Assembly: GCF_052119645.1 (NCBI RefSeq)
Contig: NZ_JBGQOM010000002.1
Span: 62,001-126,000, forward strand
Source of the DNA: Paraglaciecola sp030730205
GTDB lineage: Bacteria > Pseudomonadota > Gammaproteobacteria > Enterobacterales > Alteromonadaceae
Direction of reading: 5' to 3'
Length of the DNA: 64,000 nucleotides
Shown one piece after another: positions 53,599 through 62,464 of the stretch. The translations under genes were made by a program, and so were the position numbers. Numbering within the stretch: position 1 is the first letter of the stretch; each line of letters begins with the position of its first letter. Below the pieces are notes generated by a model. It was given only the letters and a program-made list of their open reading frames with translations. It had not been told where the DNA came from and did no database searches.

Positions 53599-54498
53599 TT
53601 AGCTGCGTGATGCCTGATAAATACTTTCAATGGTCGCGTCTAGTACGCTATCAAATTCTGCATCAGACTGCTGGGCACTCACACCTTCAGTTAAGGCACG
53701 AGAAAAACTGGCAATCATGCCTTTATTTTCTGTCAGGCGCTGATTGGCTTCTTCACGGTCGTAACCACCAGATAAAGCCACCAGCTTCAACACTTTAGGA
53801 TGACTTACAAGCTCTGCGTAAAAGTTCGCCGTTTCTGGCAAAGTCACTTTAAACATCACTGGAGTATCTGCACTTAATGAATCTAGGTGCTTCAATATGG
53901 CCGCCTTTAACATTGCCTCAGCGGCTGCTTTTTCAGGGCTGTGAATATCAATTTCAGGCTCTAAAATTGGCACGAGGCCCGCAGCCAAAATTTGCTTTCC
54001 AACCTCAAATTGCTGAGCAACGACTGCTTCAATACCGGCTTCGTTGGCTAACTTAATCACTGAACGCATTTTTGTACCAAAGACGTTTTGCTTATTTGCT
54101 TTGGCTAACAGCTCGTCTAAGTTACTGATGGGCTTAAGTAGCTGAGTACCATTTACTTCATCTTGTAAGCCTTTATCTACCTTCAAAAAAGGCACAACGT
54201 GTTTATCTTGCCACAAGTATTCTGCTGATGGTTTACCAGCGATTTCTCGGTCTAAGGTATTTTCAAACAAAATGGCCCCTAACACGCGGCTCCCATCAAA
54301 CGCTTTTGACGTTACGATACGGGTCCTCATGTCATGCACCTTGCGGAACATTTCTTCATCACCATTGTAGTCAGATTCCATGACACCGTATAAGCGCAAC
54401 GCCTTTGGTGTACTCCCTCCGCTCTGATCCAATGCCGCAATAAATCCAACTTGCGACTTAATTTTTTCAAGCATGTCCAATTGTGCTGGTGATGCCAT
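53599..54498 (-). CDS. fda: Class I fructose-bisphosphate aldolase (Staphylococcus Fda type)
   Basis: Splits fructose 1,6-bisphosphate in glycolysis or makes it in gluconeogenesis by a Schiff-base mechanism. The 299-residue product is highly similar to the S. aureus class I aldolase (COG3588): GFIAALDQSGGSTPKALRLYG, VHDMRTRIVTS, GAILFENTLDRE, VPFLKVDKGL, EPEIDIHS, and the likely Schiff-base lysine in PVMFKVTLP. ATG 54498 has AAGGAG 8 bp upstream. It follows pgk, the position held by class II fbaA in enterobacteria. Confidence 0.93.
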   Translation of the reverse strand: MASPAQLDMLEKIKSQVGFIAALDQSGGSTPKALRLYGVMESDYNGDEEMFRKVHDMRTRIVTSKAFDGSRVLGAILFENTLDREIAGKPSAEYLWQDKHVVPFLKVDKGLQDEVNGTQLLKPISNLDELLAKANKQNVFGTKMRSVIKLANEAGIEAVVAQQFEVGKQILAAGLVPILEPEIDIHSPEKAAAEAMLKAAILKHLDSLSADTPVMFKVTLPETANFYAELVSHPKVLKLVALSGGYDREEANQRLTENKGMIASFSRALTEGVSAQQSDAEFDSVLDATIESIYQASRS

Positions 54499-54621
54499 GT
54501 AGTGCACTCCTTCTTTTTATTTAAAGCCGATAGTAGAACGGCTCGTAGGTTACATAGGTTAGTAGTTGAGGACTCAAGCCCTTCTTTTTATAAATTTCTT
54601 ACTGACTTAAGCCAGTTTTTA

Positions 54622-55788
54622 TTATTTTTTTGCCGCTCGAGCTTCGAGCATAGCCACTGCGGGTAAAGTCTTACCTTCAACAAATTCTAAGAAAGCACCG
54701 CCACCAGTAGAGATATAAGAGATCTGATCTTCTAAGCCCCATTTATCTATGGCCGCTAAGGTATCACCGCCACCGGCAATTGAAAACGCGTCACTTTGGG
54801 CAATAGCCCGAGCGACCACTTCTGTGCCTTTAGCAAAATTATCAAATTCGAATACACCACATGGGCCGTTCCACAATATGGTTTTAGCACTTTTAAGTAC
54901 TTCAGCAACATGAGCTGCAGTTTGTGGACCGTAGTCCATGATTTCTTCGTCATCTAACACTTCATTTACCAGCTTCACTTCAGCCGGTGCGGTATCAGAA
55001 AACTCTTTACCAACTCGCACATCAACCGCTTCGGGAATATCAAGATTCGCCATTAATTTTTGTGCTTCTGGGATCAAGTCTTTTTCATACAAAGACTTAC
55101 CCACATTGTGGCCACGAGCCGCAATAAAGGTGTTTGAAATCCCACCACCGACAATTAACTGATCAGCAATTTTAGATAAAGCGTCTAACACCGTTAATTT
55201 GGTTGATACTTTAGAACCACCCACTACCGCCACCATAGGACGTGCAGGGTTACCAAGCGCCTTCCCTAAAGCTTCTAACTCGCCAGCCAATAATGGACCA
55301 GCACAGGCTACAGGTGCATAAACGCCAACACCGTGAGTAGACGCTTGCGCACGGTGGGCCGTACCAAATGCATCCATTACGTAAATATCACATAAGGCAG
55401 CATATTGTTTTGCTAAGACTTCGTCATCATTTTTCTCGCCTTTGTTAAAGCGGACGTTTTCCAAAATAACCACTTCACCGGCTTGCACTTCAAGGCCTTG
55501 CAAATAGTCTTTTTCTAAACGCACGGGGCACGAAAGCGCGTCTTGTAAATAATTGACAACGGGAAGCAATGAATACTCTTCTTCAAACACACCTTCGCTT
55601 GGTCTGCCCAAATGCGACATCACCATGACTTTGGCACCTGCATCCACGGCAAGTTTTATAGTGGGGATAGCTGCGCGTAGACGTGCATCAGAGCTCACTT
55701 TTCCGTCTTTAATCGGCACGTTAAGGTCTTCTCTTATTAAGACTCTTTTACCCGCTAGTTCAAGTTCGCTCATTTTTAAAATAGACAT
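54622..55788 (-). CDS. pgk: Phosphoglycerate kinase
   Basis: Interconverts 1,3-bisphosphoglycerate and 3-phosphoglycerate with ADP/ATP, in the cytoplasm. The 388 residues have the family length. Motifs are RVLIREDLNVPIKDG, MSHLGRPSEG, FGTAHRAQASTHGV, GGSKVSTKLTVLDAL, NGPCGVFEFDNFAKGT and GGGDTLAAIDKWG. AAGG precedes the ATG. It lies between epd and the aldolase in a glycolytic operon. Confidence 0.97.
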   Translation of the reverse strand: MSILKMSELELAGKRVLIREDLNVPIKDGKVSSDARLRAAIPTIKLAVDAGAKVMVMSHLGRPSEGVFEEEYSLLPVVNYLQDALSCPVRLEKDYLQGLEVQAGEVVILENVRFNKGEKNDDEVLAKQYAALCDIYVMDAFGTAHRAQASTHGVGVYAPVACAGPLLAGELEALGKALGNPARPMVAVVGGSKVSTKLTVLDALSKIADQLIVGGGISNTFIAARGHNVGKSLYEKDLIPEAQKLMANLDIPEAVDVRVGKEFSDTAPAEVKLVNEVLDDEEIMDYGPQTAAHVAEVLKSAKTILWNGPCGVFEFDNFAKGTEVVARAIAQSDAFSIAGGGDTLAAIDKWGLEDQISYISTGGGAFLEFVEGKTLPAVAMLEARAAKK

Positions 55789-55832
55789 ACAGTACCTTCT
55801 TGATATTTAAATTAAATCGAAAACGTGTCAGC

Positions 55833-56843
55833 TTATTCGCTGGCAAACATGGCCAATGCTGTATCTAGCATTCTATTGGCAAAACCCCATTCATTGTCAC
55901 ACCACACCAAGGTTTTCACCAATTGCTTGTGGCTAACCCGTGTTTGATTGCCATCCACAATACACGAATGAGGGTCGTGGTTAAAATCTACTGATACTAA
56001 GGGCTCTTCGGTATAATCCAGTATTCCCGCTAAGCGCCCTTTTCTTGCTGCTTTGAGGGCAGCGTTAACCTGCGCTATACACACTTCGGTGTCCAAGGTT
56101 ACGCTTAAATCCATCGCGGTAACATTGATGGTGGGCACGCGCACAGCTATCGCTTCAAATCGACCCGCGAACTTGGGCAAAATACGTTCTATTCCAATTG
56201 CTAACTTGGTATCAACCGGAATAATAGACTGGCTTGCTGCTCTTGTTCGGCGTAAATCTGGATGATATGCATCAATAACTTGTTGATCATGCATGGAAGA
56301 ATGAATTGTAGTGATCGTACCACTGAGCACGCCGAAGGCGTCATCCAATACTTGTATTACTGGCACAATACAATTTGTGGTGCATGAACCATTAGAAACA
56401 ATGCGATCGGTGGGTTTGAGTTGATCTTCGTTGATGCCAAAGATCACCGTAGCGTCCATGTCTGCGCTACAAGGCTGAGAAAACAATACTTTTTTGGCAC
56501 CTTGGTTTAGATGAGCAAGCCCTGCTTCACGATCGCCATACACTCCAGTGCATTCAAGCACAAGGTCGATGTCTAACTTTGCCCAAGGGAGTTGCTCAAT
56601 TTTATGCTGTTGAAATAATTGAATAGTATCACTGCCCACACGCAAAGCTTCATCGTGCAGATCCACAGGGATCCTAAAACGTCCATGAGACGTGTCATAC
56701 TTCAATAGGTGAGCAATCCCTTGGGGTGAGGCAATTTCATTAATAGCCACTATTTTTATGTGCTGATTTAGCCCTGTCTCATACATGGCCCTCAGTACAT
56801 TGCGTCCTATTCGGCCAAAACCATTTATTGCAATTCTCAGCAT
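55833..56843 (-). CDS. epd: Erythrose-4-phosphate dehydrogenase
   Basis: Oxidises erythrose 4-phosphate to 4-phosphoerythronate for pyridoxal phosphate synthesis. The 336-residue protein has the Rossmann fold start INGFGRIGRNVLRAMYE and the catalytic Cys154 in NGSCTTNCIVPV. It aligns with E. coli Epd over the whole length, including SMHDQQVIDAYHPDLRRTRA and VSVDFNHDPHSCIVDG. These are stretches that separate Epd from GapA, though it could also have some glyceraldehyde-3-phosphate activity. It lies between tkt and pgk, 44 bp before pgk. Confidence 0.95.
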   Translation of the reverse strand: MLRIAINGFGRIGRNVLRAMYETGLNQHIKIVAINEIASPQGIAHLLKYDTSHGRFRIPVDLHDEALRVGSDTIQLFQQHKIEQLPWAKLDIDLVLECTGVYGDREAGLAHLNQGAKKVLFSQPCSADMDATVIFGINEDQLKPTDRIVSNGSCTTNCIVPVIQVLDDAFGVLSGTITTIHSSMHDQQVIDAYHPDLRRTRAASQSIIPVDTKLAIGIERILPKFAGRFEAIAVRVPTINVTAMDLSVTLDTEVCIAQVNAALKAARKGRLAGILDYTEEPLVSVDFNHDPHSCIVDGNQTRVSHKQLVKTLVWCDNEWGFANRMLDTALAMFASE

Positions 56844-56928
56844 AATACTCGTAAATAATTCATTGGTTTATTCAACCAAAATGATATCCCTTGAACTTGA
56901 TTTTACTGCGTCGACTACTGAGCCTAAA

Positions 56929-56961
56929 AACAGAAAAAACAAAGGCGCTTGAAAGCGCCTT
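56929..56961 (-). terminator. Terminator of the transketolase gene
   Basis: On the minus strand AAGGCGCTT and AAGCGCCTT form a 9-bp stem with a two-base loop, followed by TTGTTTTTT, about 41 bp after the tkt stop. epd therefore probably has its own promoter or relies on read-through. Confidence 0.8.
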
Positions 56962-57002
56962 AGGATATAGATTTATTGACTTTACTGAAAGCCATTTAAC
57001 GA

Positions 57003-59000
57003 CTAATTCAATAAGCCTTTGGCTGCCGTAACGACCGCGTCACTGGTAATACCGAAATGTTTCATCAAAGCACCACCTGGGGCTGATTCACCAAAAGTCG
57101 ACATACCGACTATTGCACCATCAAATCCAACGTATTTATGCCAAAAGTCTACATGTAAAGCTTCAACGGCAACCCGTTTAGTTACCGCTTTGGGTAATAC
57201 CGACTCACGATAAGCCGCATCTTGTTGATCAAACAAGTTCGTGCTTGGCATGGATACCACACGCACTGCAATACCTGACTCCGTTAAGGCGGCTGCAGCT
57301 TCAACCGCAATACCCACTTCAGAACCTGTCGCAATCAAAATAACGTCAGGTTGTGTAGTACAATCAACCAGTACATAACCACCTTTTGCCACATCAGCAA
57401 GCTGAGCAGCAGTGCGAGACTGCGCCGTCAAACCTTGGCGACTGAACACCAATGCAGAAGGTCCAGAAGTACGCTCTAAAGCAGATTTCCAAGCAACCGC
57501 AGTTTCAGCACCGTCACAAGGACGCCAAGTATTCAAATTGGGCGTTAAACGTAAGTTTGCAACTTGCTCAATAGGTTGATGCGTAGGACCATCCTCGCCT
57601 TGGCCAATTGAGTCATGGGTGTAGACAAATATGTTGGGAATGCCCATTAAAGCTGACATTCGCACAGCGTTACGTGCATATTCCATAAACATAAGGAAAG
57701 TCGCACCAAAGGCTCTGAAACCGCCATGTAAGCCAATCCCGTTCATGATTCCGCTCATACCAAATTCGCGAACACCATAGAACAAATAATTACCACTGGC
57801 ATCGTCAGCAGAAATACCTTTCGCTTCTTTCCACAGAGTCAAGTTAGAGCCGGCTAAATCAGCAGAACCACCAATCACTTCTGGTAACAAGGTAGCAAAG
57901 GCTTGGATACAGTTTTGTGAGGCCTTACGGCTGGCAATATTTTCGGCTTTGGCTTGAGATTCAGCAATAAAGGCATCGGCTTTTTCGCTAAAGTCAGCAG
58001 GCAATTCCCCGCTTAAACGACGAGACAATTGCGCGGCTAATTCAGGGTAAGCTTGCTCATAGGCTGCAAATTGTTTGTTCCAAGCCGCTTCTTTTTCGGC
58101 GCCTTGGCTTTTTGCGTCCCAGCCAGCATACACATCAGCAGGAATTTCAAAGGGGGCGTGTGGCCACTTTAAAAACTCACGAGCAGCGGCTATCTCTGCA
58201 TCACCAAGAGGGGCACCGTGGCAATCATGGCTACCTGATTTATTAGGTGAGCCAAAACCGATAATGGTTTTACAGCAAATCAAGGTAGGTTTATCGCTTA
58301 CCGCTTTTGCCGCTTCAATTGCACTAGCAATAGCAGCAGGATCGTGCCCATCAACATCAGCAATCACGTGCCAGCCATAAGCTTCAAAACGCGCTGGTGT
58401 GTTATCAGTAAACCAACCTTCTACATGACCATCGATAGAAATACCGTTGTCATCCCAAAAAGCAACTAACTTGCCAAGGCCTAAAGTACCGGCCAATGAA
58501 CAGGCTTCGTGAGAAATACCTTCCATTAGACAGCCATCGCCTAAGAAGCAATAAGTGAAATGATCAATGACGTCATGGCCTTCGCGGTTAAACTGAGCTG
58601 CTAAGGTTTTTTCAGCAATCGCCATACCGACCGCATTACTGATGCCTTGTCCTAGTGGACCCGTTGTCGTTTCAACGCCAGGTGCGTAACCGTATTCCGG
58701 GTGACCAGGTGTTTTAGAGTGAAGTTGACGAAAGTTTTTTAACTCTTCCATCGGTAAATCATAACCAGATAAATGCAGCAGTGAATACACCAACATTGAA
58801 CCATGGCCGTTAGACATGACAAAGCGATCACGATTGTCCCACTTAGGGTTAGTCGGATTATGGTTTAGAAAATCACACCATAACACTTGTGCAATATCAG
58901 CCATCCCCATTGGGGCTCCCGGGTGACCAGAATTAGCTTTTTGCACAGCATCCATGCTTAGCGCTCTAATGGCGTTGGCAAGTTCTTGACGTTGGGGCAT
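57003..59000 (-). CDS. tkt: Transketolase
   Basis: A thiamine diphosphate enzyme of the non-oxidative pentose phosphate pathway. From ATG 59000 (AGGAG five bases upstream) it has 665 residues, like E. coli TktA (663). Motifs are SMDAVQKANSGHPGAPMGMADIA as two conserved parts, GPLGQGISNAVGMAIAEK, the ThDP-binding GDGCLMEGISHEA...FWDDNGIS, and THDSIGQGEDGPTHQPIEQ. An in-frame extension of 25 codons upstream is rejected since it does not align. It is followed by its own terminator and then epd-pgk-fda on the same strand. Confidence 0.97.
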   Translation of the reverse strand: MPQRQELANAIRALSMDAVQKANSGHPGAPMGMADIAQVLWCDFLNHNPTNPKWDNRDRFVMSNGHGSMLVYSLLHLSGYDLPMEELKNFRQLHSKTPGHPEYGYAPGVETTTGPLGQGISNAVGMAIAEKTLAAQFNREGHDVIDHFTYCFLGDGCLMEGISHEACSLAGTLGLGKLVAFWDDNGISIDGHVEGWFTDNTPARFEAYGWHVIADVDGHDPAAIASAIEAAKAVSDKPTLICCKTIIGFGSPNKSGSHDCHGAPLGDAEIAAAREFLKWPHAPFEIPADVYAGWDAKSQGAEKEAAWNKQFAAYEQAYPELAAQLSRRLSGELPADFSEKADAFIAESQAKAENIASRKASQNCIQAFATLLPEVIGGSADLAGSNLTLWKEAKGISADDASGNYLFYGVREFGMSGIMNGIGLHGGFRAFGATFLMFMEYARNAVRMSALMGIPNIFVYTHDSIGQGEDGPTHQPIEQVANLRLTPNLNTWRPCDGAETAVAWKSALERTSGPSALVFSRQGLTAQSRTAAQLADVAKGGYVLVDCTTQPDVILIATGSEVGIAVEAAAALTESGIAVRVVSMPSTNLFDQQDAAYRESVLPKAVTKRVAVEALHVDFWHKYVGFDGAIVGMSTFGESAPGGALMKHFGITSDAVVTAAKGLLN

Positions 59001-59169
59001 GTTGTCTCCTGACGGTAAATTTGAAATCAAATTAATAAAGTAAATAAAAAGGAATAGATCCGATTGGCTTGGCATTTTGTATTAGCCTACCAACAACTTC
59101 AATGCTTTTCATATAACAAAAGGTTGTTTTGACGTGACTTTATTTCTCTAAATTTCCTCGCATTAAAAA

Positions 59170-59201
59170 AGACGTTTGGACGTCTAGATGGAAAGACTGG
59201 T
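59170..59201. promoter_or_regulatory. Candidate MetJ operator of metK (four tandem met boxes)
   Basis: Contiguous 8-bp units AGACGTTT, GGACGTCT, AGATGGAA and AGACTGGT match AGACGTCT at 7, 7, 4 and 5 of 8 positions. They lie about 75 bp before metK, a known MetJ target in E. coli. S-adenosylmethionine, the product of MetK, is the MetJ corepressor, giving feedback control. Confidence 0.75.
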
Positions 59202-59274
59202 AATTTATTGAACATTAGGTAAAATACCGAGCTATCAAGTCGATAAAACAAAATCGAACAAAGTAAGGCCCATT

Positions 59275-60420
59275 ATGACAACACATTTATTTACCTCAGA
59301 GTCTGTTTCTGAAGGACATCCGGATAAAATCGCTGACCAAATTTCTGACGCGGTGTTAGACGCTATATTAACGCAAGACCCACGTGCCCGCGTAGCCTGT
59401 GAGACTTTTGTCAAAACCGGTATGGTATTAGTCGGTGGCGAAGTCACTACTTCTGCTTGGGTTGATATCGAAGAAATCACCCGTAAAACAGTAAAAGAAA
59501 TTGGCTACACGCATTCTGATATGGGTTTTGATGCTGATTCGTGTGCCGTTTTAAACGCTATCGGTAAACAATCGCCTGACATTAATCAGGGCGTTGATCG
59601 TACGTCTCCAGAAGAACAAGGCGCTGGTGACCAAGGATTGATGTTCGGATACGCCAGTAACGAAACTGACGTGCTCATGCCCGCACCCATCACGTATTCT
59701 CATCGTTTAGTAAAGCGCCAAGCAGAGGTCAGAAAAAACGGAACTTTAAACTGGTTACGTCCCGATGCAAAAAGCCAAGTGACGTTCGTTTACGAGAATA
59801 ATCAGCCTGTGGGTATTGATGCGGTTGTCCTTTCAACCCAACATTGCGATTCAATCAGTACAGCTGACTTACGTGAAGCGGTCATGGAAGAAATCATCAA
59901 GCCGGTGCTACCAGCAAAATGGTTAACAGCAAAAACCAAATACTTTATTAACCCAACGGGTCGTTTTGTTATTGGTGGGCCAATGGGTGATTGTGGTCTT
60001 ACGGGTCGAAAAATTATTGTTGATACCTACGGTGGTATGGCAAGACACGGTGGCGGTGCATTTTCAGGTAAAGACCCTTCAAAAGTGGATCGTTCTGCCG
60101 CTTATGCCGGACGTTATGTGGCTAAAAATATCGTAGCTGCTGGCCTTGCTGACCGTTGTGAAATTCAGGTTTCTTATGCGATTGGTGTTGCCGAACCCAC
60201 CTCCATTAATATTGAAACCTTCGGTACAGGTAAAATATCTGAGGCCAAATTGATTGAGTTGGTGCGCGCTAATTTTGACTTGCGTCCCTATGGTTTAATT
60301 AAAATGCTGGACCTTGAACGCCCCATCTACCAAGCGACGGCTGCCTATGGACACTTTGGCCGTGACGAGTTCCCTTGGGAAAAAACCGACAAAGCGGAAT
60401 TACTAAAAGCCGGTCTATAA
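59275..60420 (+). CDS. metK: S-adenosylmethionine synthetase
   Basis: Makes S-adenosylmethionine from methionine and ATP. The 381-residue product has the family length and motifs: SVSEGHPDKIADQISDAVLD, GAGDQGLMFGYA, INPTGRFVIGGPMGDCGLTG and GGGAFSGKDPSKVDRSAAY. The start is ATG 59275. It carries a strong terminator after its stop and a met-box array before it, so it is monocistronic and probably MetJ-regulated. Confidence 0.98.
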   Translation: MTTHLFTSESVSEGHPDKIADQISDAVLDAILTQDPRARVACETFVKTGMVLVGGEVTTSAWVDIEEITRKTVKEIGYTHSDMGFDADSCAVLNAIGKQSPDINQGVDRTSPEEQGAGDQGLMFGYASNETDVLMPAPITYSHRLVKRQAEVRKNGTLNWLRPDAKSQVTFVYENNQPVGIDAVVLSTQHCDSISTADLREAVMEEIIKPVLPAKWLTAKTKYFINPTGRFVIGGPMGDCGLTGRKIIVDTYGGMARHGGGAFSGKDPSKVDRSAAYAGRYVAKNIVAAGLADRCEIQVSYAIGVAEPTSINIETFGTGKISEAKLIELVRANFDLRPYGLIKMLDLERPIYQATAAYGHFGRDEFPWEKTDKAELLKAGL

Positions 60421-60460
60421 ACTTTATGCTAGGCCCAATTAAGTCAACGCTTATGACAAC

Positions 60461-60486
60461 AACGCCTCATTGATGAGGCGTTTTTT
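60461..60486 (+). terminator. Terminator of metK
   Basis: ACGCCTCA and TGAGGCGT form an 8-bp stem with loop TTGA, followed by TTTTTT, starting about 40 bp after the metK stop. It touches the stop of the convergent lipoprotein gene. Confidence 0.88.
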
Positions 60487-60958
60487 ATAGTGACGGGTAT
60501 TCTTTAGCCGCTTCAATGCAGCTCTCCATTGGGCGCTGGGTTATTCTTACATCACCCGCTACTCTGACACTAACGCACTCCCCTACTGCACCGGATTTTT
60601 TACCGACAATCACCGTGACCACATCACCATCTACTGCTTTTAACTGATATTCATAACCTTTAGAGCTACCTTCAAAAATCGCGGCAAACAAACCGCCTAC
60701 TAAAGCCCCAGCTATGCCGCCCGCAATCATATCTTCTTTGTCGCCATCAGAGCCTTCAATTACACCACCGATTGCACCAACGGCCATGCCTTCGCCGATA
60801 TAGGATTTAAATCTAACTTTTTTTACCTCTTGCACATAAGCATAAAATTCAGTTACAAACTGGTTCTGGGCTCTTCGATCCACATCAGTGGAATTAGCAC
60901 AACCAACCAATAGCGACCCTAAGAGAAAAACACCTACGTAAGCCAATTTGTTTTGCAT
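60485..60958 (-). CDS. Glycine-zipper lipoprotein
   Basis: A 157-residue lipoprotein. The start at ATG 60958 is supported by AGGA 7 bp upstream and by the lipobox LLVGCAN. A glycine-zipper segment with two hydrophobic runs follows (GMAVGAIGGVIEG and AGGIAGALVGGLFAAIFEG), as in Rick_17kDa/SlyB-like outer membrane proteins. The C-terminus holds a small beta-domain with two Cys (GECVSVRV, ESCIEAAK). It could help stabilise the outer membrane. Similar to the family of 17-kDa surface antigens; exact role unknown. Confidence 0.7.
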   Translation of the reverse strand: MQNKLAYVGVFLLGSLLVGCANSTDVDRRAQNQFVTEFYAYVQEVKKVRFKSYIGEGMAVGAIGGVIEGSDGDKEDMIAGGIAGALVGGLFAAIFEGSSKGYEYQLKAVDGDVVTVIVGKKSGAVGECVSVRVAGDVRITQRPMESCIEAAKEYPSL

Positions 60959-61095
60959 ATATCGTCCTAGTTTTTTTAACACTCACCTATCCTAAGCAGC
61001 AAAATAATGAAACTTGCCTGAACATAAGCTTAACGACTTATCCGAATCAATGTAATATCAAGACACTTAGTTATTCAATTGGAGTCGATATTTTG

Positions 61096-61893
61096 ATGAA
61101 GTTTTCTCGGTTTGTTACTTACGCTGGCTGTTTAGTTTTATTAACCGCATGTGCCAAATCTCCTATGGGCAGAAACCAGCTCAAACTCTATTCAAATCAA
61201 CAACTAGCCGGAATGGGACAACAAACCTTTGACGGAATGAAAGCCGAACAAAAAGTATCCAGCAAAGCAGTGACTAACGAATTTGTCAATTGTGTCGCCA
61301 ACGCGATTACTAAACATGTGCCCAACTCAGTATTTAATGGCCAATGGGAAGTGGTGGTATTTGACGATCCACAAGTAAACGCATTTGCCTTACCAGGAGG
61401 AAAAATTGGTGTTTACACGGGCTTATTGGCGGTTGCAGAAAACCAAGAACAGCTGGCAGCGGTTATAGGTCATGAAGTAGGCCATGTTATTGCCGAGCAC
61501 GGTAACGAAAGGATGTCGAGTAGTACGTTAATAGGTATTGGTATGGAAGCCACCAATGCCTTGTTGCAAGCCAATGAGATTGCCAATAACAACTTAATCA
61601 TGGCGGCAATCGGCGCAGGAGTGCAAGTAGGTGTGCAATTACCCTTTAGCCGCACCCATGAAAGCGAGGCTGACTTAATCGGTTTAGAACTCATGGCCCA
61701 ATCTGGTTTTGCGCCTGGTGAAGCCGTGAAGCTGTGGCAAAACATGGCAAAAGCCAGTGGTGATCAACGTCAACCAGAGTTGTTATCTACTCACCCCTTA
61801 CCCGCTACTCGGATTAGCAATATCGAGCAACACTTGCCTGCCGCGGTGGCTATGTTCAATAGCGCTTCTGATAAACCTAAGTGCAAGAGGTAA
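61096..61893 (+). CDS. M48-family metalloprotease lipoprotein (LoiP/YcaL type)
   Basis: A periplasmic zinc endopeptidase anchored in a membrane. About 265 residues: lipoprotein signal with lipobox LLTACAKS, then the peptidase M48 domain with zinc motif HEVGH (His126-His130), third ligand Glu191 in HESEADLIG, and the downstream THPLPATRI. LoiP and YcaL of E. coli have this build and degrade misfolded outer membrane proteins. The loiP gene sits near tktA in E. coli, and the relation is similar here. The ATG 61096 follows GGAG by 11 bp; TTG 61093 is an alternative. Confidence 0.88.
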   Translation: MKFSRFVTYAGCLVLLTACAKSPMGRNQLKLYSNQQLAGMGQQTFDGMKAEQKVSSKAVTNEFVNCVANAITKHVPNSVFNGQWEVVVFDDPQVNAFALPGGKIGVYTGLLAVAENQEQLAAVIGHEVGHVIAEHGNERMSSSTLIGIGMEATNALLQANEIANNNLIMAAIGAGVQVGVQLPFSRTHESEADLIGLELMAQSGFAPGEAVKLWQNMAKASGDQRQPELLSTHPLPATRISNIEQHLPAAVAMFNSASDKPKCKR

Positions 61894-62010
61894 TTGGATT
61901 AATTTGTAACAAAATGCAAAAAAATTGTACACATCGTGATCATCAGATAGACTCGCGACAGAATGTTTAACGTTTAAACATTCATTAAAACGAATAAGAA
62001 GGATGTTTAA

Positions 62011-62409
62011 ATGAGTTTTATGTCAGAGTTTAAGAAATTTGCAATGAAAGGCAACGTGGTCGATATGGCGGTCGGTATTATTATCGGTGCCGCTTTTGGT
62101 AAGATCGTTGCTTCTTTCGTTGGTGATATTTTAATGCCGCCTCTTGGCCTAGCCTTAGGTGGAGTGAACTTTACTGATTTGGCTTATGTACTAAAAGACG
62201 CCACTGCAGAAAGTCCAGCGGTCGCAATCGCTTGGGGTAAATTTGTTCAAACTGTAATAGACTTTGTTATTATTGCATTTGCTGTTTTTGTGGGTGTTAA
62301 AGCGATGAACTCGATGAAAAAGAAAGAAGAAGCTGCTCCGGCTGCTCCAGCTGCACCACCTAAGCAAGAAGTATTACTTGAAGAAATTCGTGATTTGTTG
62401 AAAAAATAA
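62011..62409 (+). CDS. mscL: Large-conductance mechanosensitive channel MscL
   Basis: A homopentameric channel that opens near the lytic membrane tension. The 132 residues have the amphipathic N-terminal helix (EFKKFAMKGNVVDMAVG), TM1 (IIIGAAFGKIVASFVGDILMPP), a short loop, TM2 (VQTVIDFVIIAFAVFVG) and the cytoplasmic helix (VLLEEIRDLLKK). An Ala/Pro-rich linker (EEAAPAAPAAPPK) before the last helix is longer than in E. coli. AAGGATG precedes the start. Confidence 0.97.
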   Translation: MSFMSEFKKFAMKGNVVDMAVGIIIGAAFGKIVASFVGDILMPPLGLALGGVNFTDLAYVLKDATAESPAVAIAWGKFVQTVIDFVIIAFAVFVGVKAMNSMKKKEEAAPAAPAAPPKQEVLLEEIRDLLKK

Positions 62410-62427
62410 AACGCTACTTGATTTAGT

Positions 62428-62460
62428 AAGCCAGATTCGTCGCCGAATCTGGCTTTTTTT
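62428..62460 (+). terminator. Terminator of mscL
   Basis: AAGCCAGATTCG and CGAATCTGGCTT form a 12-bp stem with loop TCGC, followed by TTTTT. It lies between the convergent mscL and mscS stops. Confidence 0.92.
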
Positions 62461-62464
62461 GATC

